Below the pieces are notes generated by a model. The model did not search any database and had not been told where the DNA came from. It worked only from the letters and a program-made list of their open reading frames with translations. The position numbers were made by a program, and so were the translations under genes. Of a stretch of DNA of 64,000 nt, positions 59,446 through 64,000 are shown in pieces (within the stretch, counting starts at the first letter, position 1; every line of letters starts with the position of its first letter). This DNA is from Aquatica leii (taxonomy: Eukaryota; Arthropoda; Insecta; Coleoptera; Lampyridae): positions 177,925,027 through 177,989,026 of the forward strand of contig CM069432.1 in assembly GCA_035610365.1 (NCBI GenBank), given 5' to 3'.

Positions 59446-60104
59446 TGGTAGTCCGTACTTAATAGTTCGACACTTACCCATGTAATCAATATTTGAATAA
59501 TACTAGATTCTAGGATAAGTGTCAGTAATCCAACAAGTTTTACGTTGAATGATATCTTAATTAATAAAAAGTTAGTATTTATTTTTTTGTCTGTTCATTA
59601 TTGAACATATTGCCGTCAAAATGTAATTTGATGTTTTTAACAATTTAGTTGTTGCGCTTCTTAGTGTTTTCTTTATTATGTTCTTTAAAGATATTGTGTT
59701 TCCACTAAGTTAAAGGGCTGTAGTTGAACCACTTCAAGCAGGTTTGGACCGTAGTAAGCTTGAAGGGATGTAGTTGATACCACTTCTTGTAGGTTTGAAA
59801 TTATTTTAACAGGTTGTAAAACTGTTAAAATTTTGGACTGCTTCGTTTTCTTTTATTTCTTAGCTTGATAAGTTGCTGGTGGACCGCTTCGTTTAGTTTT
59901 GCTCGAAAAATCATATGTTTAGCACGGTGGTCCGCTTCGTTTTCATCCGGCTCGAAGGACCATATATGGTAGTCCGTACTTAATAGTCCGACACTTACCC
60001 AGGTAATTAATATTTGAACAATACCAGATTCTAGGGTAAGTGTCACTGATCAAACAAGATTTACGTTGAATGATATCTTTATTAATAAAAAGTTGAGTAT
60101 TTGT
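59446..60104 (+). repeat. direct duplication with 521-bp offset
   Basis: GTAGTCCGTACTTAATAGTT at about 59449 and GTAGTCCGTACTTAATAGTC at about 59970 start two colinear stretches of about 135 bp (CGACACTTACCCA, TAAGTGTCA, TTTACGTTGAATGATATCTT, AATAAAAAGTT). Between them, CACTTCAAGCAGGTTTGGAC and CACTTCTTGTAGGTTTGAAA form a local pair, and the word (G/A)CCGCTTCGTTT recurs. CTGTTCATTATTGAACATAT occurs after the first unit (59590) and again at 60309. Confidence 0.7.
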
Positions 60105-60976
60105 ACATTTTGCTTTGCTTATTAAACATATTTCAATTTCTATGTATCACACTAACCTATTGTGAAATGCTGATTATAATGTGTTACCTTAACCTATGCT
60201 GAATTGTGCATTCCTGTGATCACATTGTTCTGAAATATTACCTACATAATTAACAATGCAATCTTTTGAATCAAAGTTTTTAAAAGATATATTAAAACAA
60301 ATAAATTATCTGTTCATTATTGAACATATTGCCATCCCTAAACGAATTTTTTTTCTGTTCATTATTAAACATTTGTGTAATTTTAAAGCTAATTTTAAGA
60401 CCTTTCATGCAGCTCAATATGGGTTAAGAAAAAAAGTTTTTTTTTGAAAATTTGAATTAAAATTTCAAATTTGAATTTCTCAAAACCGCACTTTTGAAAA
60501 AATTTTCAGTATTGCAACTTCAATTGAGAACGGTGTAATTTGAGATACTTATAAGAAAGGCAAGGATTAATATCCACCTGAAAATTTAGAAATATGCGGA
60601 TATATATGCGTTGAAATCATTAAAAATATGATTTTTATTTTGCATCGAATTATAACAATATATAATTAAATATTTTTCTAAATTGCCTAATAGAAAAGAC
60701 TGTTAAATATTTATATAATTAATGCTAATTTCTTCTTGTGGCAAAACTACATCTTAAGTTTACATGCCAAAATAAAGACTATAACAAAAAAAGCAAAATA
60801 AATGAAGCTTATGTGTAATTGGTTAATTTATTTAGAAATTTATTCAGTTTTGTATATTTTTAATTATTATTATTTCTGCTAATCAAAGAGTGCAATGGTT
60901 TTTAATGCCAACTGATCAAATTTTTTTCTTCTCAATTTTTGACTTTTCTTTATAAAATTGTAGTATATCTCGAATT
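60105..60976. other. AT-rich stretch without a supported gene
   Basis: A short frame at 60256-60447 contains the repeated CTGTTCATTATT words noted above and is not a gene. Nothing else is assignable. Confidence 0.35.
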
Positions 60977-61044
60977 ATATCTTATAATAATGCATATCTT
61001 ATAATAATGCATATCTTATAATAATGCATATCTTATAATAATGC
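60977..61044 (+). repeat. 17-bp minisatellite, four perfect units
   Basis: ATATCTTATAATAATGC is repeated exactly four times without a mismatch, preceded by a partial unit. Identity of the units indicates recent expansion. Confidence 0.9.
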
Positions 61045-62597
61045 ATTTTTTCTGTCAAACTAATAATATGCTTAAATATGCTCTTGAGAAAGTTTTATGT
61101 ACAGAAGTGCAATAATATGCATGCTATGCAAAAATTGATGGGTTTAATTAAACTTAATTTTTCTTAGATCCGCACAGATCCAAAAACTCAAAGTTGATAA
61201 CATTTGTTTAAAAAAAATATGCATTTGCATAAAATCACTGCTTTGCTTATAAGTTATAAGTTATAACTAATTATTCATTTTATGTCAAAACAACAACATT
61301 ACGGTGTTACTTAATGCATAATACAAATTTGTTATCTGTTTTGTAAAAACTTGGTAACGATCAGTACATATTCTTAATTGGCACCTGACAAAAAACGTAC
61401 CTATCTATTAAAGATAGAGTTCTTTAAGTGGCACTCCAGGTTTTTTTTATATATTAATCGCGTAACACTACTATTCCATATTTTTTCAAATTCACTTAGT
61501 TGTCAACTTAATTAGGTCATAATAATAAGCATAGGACACTTACATACACATACAAGAAGATAGACCACCATTATAAAATAAAATCCCTTCGTAAAGACAA
61601 ATTTAAATTAAAACAGTAAACTAAATTACTTTTGAAAAATTACACGTCTTTAATTAACCTTCTTTATATTGCTAAAAATGTTTTTACGCTAAAAATACGA
61701 ACGCCGTACGGAATATTTTACTCCAAGCTTATTTTTAGGATTCATTTTTAGCAATCTATAAACTCCTGTTATTCGGTTATATCGGCAAACTGTGACGTAT
61801 TTATTTTTCGCGTTCTTACAAAAAAACGTTTTCAAGTAATAAATCTTGCCTAAACAGTAATACATATGAAGGCTTTTACCGTTTACTGTTACACTCCACT
61901 AAGCACGTTTTACAACTCATATTTTCTACTGCTAAACTAAATATAATAAAACACATTTTTAACATGCATCTTAGTAAGCACAGCAAGTAGTTGCTTTAAC
62001 GTGACCAAAAAAATACAGAATGACAATCAAATAAATTTACAAAACTACAAATAATTGTTTGTTCTAAAGAAGTATTAGAACATAAACGCGTTCATTTATT
62101 TCAGGTACACAGAGAAATTTCAAAAAAATATATATATAATTAAATTACTTTGTATTCAATAACTACTGAACATGGCAACAATAAGTTAAGATCAAAGAAA
62201 AAAATACAATCTACCGTACATAACATAATAACTATTTACAATACCCCGAAAAATACATTAGTTACTATATTATTTCATGATTGTTTTTTTAAATACTTTT
62301 ACTGAATTTAAAATACAAAAAAAAAACGGTTTTATTTTGTTAATTCAAATTTACTGTTTCTTCATATTCATTACAAAAATGCTTCAAAAAACAAATACGG
62401 AAACAACACGTCTACAGCACTACAATTAAAATTTTTGTTTGCAATTTAAAATAAAAAGTCTTGAGACGCCTCTCCTTACTATCAGTTGATAAAATAATGT
62501 CCAAAAACGTATAGACTCAGTTAAGTTCAAACCGGTTCAAGTAAATTGTAGACTAGTTAGAAATGGCATCGTTTATGAGACAGGGCTTTATTAGCTT
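61045..62597. other. AT-rich stretch without a supported gene
   Basis: No frame or structured repeat I can support. Confidence 0.35.
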
Positions 62598-62860
62598 ATT
62601 AGAGTATTTCACTATGTCGTGAACTATGACCTTGAGTCGAAAATCCGAATTAATAAACAAAAAATTTTAAATTTGTCGTCTATATGAATCTCAAATCTTT
62701 TTTACAATAATACGTAAAGACTTATTAATAACATACACGACAAAAGCAAATATAGGTTAATCAAAAAGAACCGGAAAATGTTTGTAAGACGGATAATAGC
62801 AACATTTTGACATATATAAGCCACAGCGCCACAGTTCAGGAGATTCTGGAAGACGTGTAA
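62598..62860 (+). repeat. dispersed repeat, short copy (partner at 53645-54035)
   Basis: CTATGTCGTGAACTATGACC, TTGAGTCGAAAATCCGAATT, ATGAATCTCAAA, AATGTTTGTAAGACG and CCACAGCGCCACAGTTCA occur in the same order as in the partner, with a shorter middle. Confidence 0.7.
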
Positions 62861-63344
62861 TAACATTTTTTAGTAAATATGTAAGATATTCTAGAACCGC
62901 CCTTAATTCTACTATACGATTGCTATCAAAATTTGATATTTAAGTATTACTAACTGAACGATTTCTACGCGCCATTGCACATAAACTATACATTTTGAAT
63001 AAACAAACTAAAACTAAATAACGATTTTATATGAAAAATAAGAAACAAGCTGAGTAATTGCCATCCAAAGCGTTGAACAAAAAATTTTTTAAATAAAAAA
63101 ATAAAAACCAATGTAGGTATTAACAGAGAGGGTAAGCATCACTCACAACATTTCATCAATTTAGCCTATATAAAATATATATGGGGAGCAATCGTATTTA
63201 CAAAATACAAAAAAGAATTTGAAGTACTTAATTATTTTTTCTTCGTATCTTCCTTTAAAAAATGCATAAAAGTGAAAACGTTACACACAATTAATTTATG
63301 CACGATACATGTATCTAAGTATACTGCGTGATTTAAATAAATAA

Positions 63345-63645
63345 TCAGAAATAACATATAACGCATTTATTACGAGTGGATATTGTAATCTGATACCTTC
63401 CATTTATTGTTAAAGAACGTGTGAAAAATTACAAATTTGAACTTTACCTATCTCAAAATCGTAACTTGTTCTTTCTCGGTTAAGTCAGATCAAAAAGAGA
63501 AGCAATTTTTTCACCAGATTAGAAATTATTTAATTAATCACTATTTAACTGTTTTAAATTATTTATTATCCAACTCAAATTTTTAACCAGGATTACTTAG
63601 TTACTTTTAATTATGTTTATAACTTTGAAAATGAAACCGAAAAGA
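63345..63645 (+). repeat. dispersed repeat (partner at 13695-14035)
   Basis: Shares ATTACGAGTGGATATTGTAA, ACCTATCTCAAAATCGTAAC and TTAAATTATTTATTATCCAA with the partner, in order. It is followed after about 110 bases by the ATATTGCA repeat, so both may be parts of one larger family. Confidence 0.75.
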
Positions 63646-63754
63646 ACCAAAAGATATATAACGGTTTCGGTCTCGTCTCTGACAAAAAGCCGAATGACCT
63701 AGTGCAGCAACTATTGTACCTACTTATTTTTAGAATTATTTTCTATATTACTTT

Positions 63755-64000
63755 TTATTGTTAAAATGCTAGCACTACGTAATCAACATTTCAGTATGCG
63801 CAAACAAAGTCTCAAAAGAAAATGAAATCTGCGAGAATAGACATGTCTAGAAGCAGAGCGCCTGTATATTTCTGCAATATTCTAGCAAATATTGCGCACA
63901 TTGCATAATATGCACGACGCGTTTTTGCTTAAATACTGCATACATTGCATACAAATATTGCATGATTGCACTAAACCAACATATTATGTTGCATAAGTGA
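63755..64000 (+). repeat. dispersed repeat with ATATTGCA words, runs to the window end
   Basis: Matches 23685-23915 (GCTAGCACTACGTAATCAAC, TTCAGTATGCG). It continues with TATTGCGCACATTGCATAAT, ACTGCATACATTGCATAC, TATTGCATGATTGCA and ATGTTGCATAA up to the last base, so the copy is cut by the window edge. Confidence 0.65.

Noticed and set aside
59825..60046. 73-aa minus-strand frame with polar residues
   Set aside because: Lies within the local duplication and spans the repeated words. No motif.
60950..61050. possible CRISPR-like array
   Set aside because: Units are contiguous 17-mers without spacers, so it is a minisatellite, and the DNA is eukaryotic.

Overview
The window is AT-rich (roughly 70% or more by eye) eukaryotic DNA, most likely from an insect or other arthropod. 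Evidence: no operon-like packing, a spliced-looking transcription unit, tRNA-like SINE heads, and a mixture of DNA transposons (hAT, ISL2EU, mariner, pogo, Harbinger-like MITEs), Penelope-like retroelements, a gypsy retrotransposon fragment and a non-LTR 3' end. I found no host gene with a recognisable conserved product. All recognisable protein-coding sequence is transposon-derived, and every copy is broken by frameshifts or stops.

Layout. 1-2222: the 3' part of a hAT element with a TTF-type zinc finger transposase and its right terminus. 3003-6825: a dispersed repeat, a Penelope foldback remnant with a 12-bp target duplication, a TTA-flanked MITE, a 1,040-bp non-autonomous element and a non-LTR 3' end. 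10983-11193: a second, almost perfectly palindromic Penelope foldback. 16526-20217: the centrepiece, a nearly full-length ISL2EU-type DNA transposon with two convergent genes, a THAP-domain DDE transposase (+) and a SWIM/YqaJ exonuclease-like protein (-). 21700-25165: two Penelope-like pseudogenes on the minus strand, one holding the N-terminal and early reverse-transcriptase part, the other the later reverse-transcriptase part and GIY-YIG nuclease. 26618-35489: dispersed repeats, palindromic elements and a tRNA-like SINE head. 35490-36111: the largest Penelope foldback, with a coding stub, hammerhead-ribozyme-like cores and a 14-bp target duplication. 37470-47716: decayed mariner, pogo and gypsy genes, a 1,400-bp element with TIRs directly abutting a 700-bp MITE, an inverted relative of that MITE and a second TTA MITE. 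51609-52303: a hAT MITE with a perfect 8-bp target duplication and a mariner-type MITE nested inside it. 53379-64000: further MITE, SINE and dispersed repeat copies, local duplications and a 17-bp minisatellite.

How the parts relate. The ISL2EU element would have supplied a transposase acting on the matching TIRs of the 1,040-bp element at 5286-6325. The Penelope pseudogenes belong to the same retroelement class as the three foldback remnants. The hAT at the left edge has the same type of right terminus as two fragments at 20371 and 51197. The long stretches between these show no gene that I can support.
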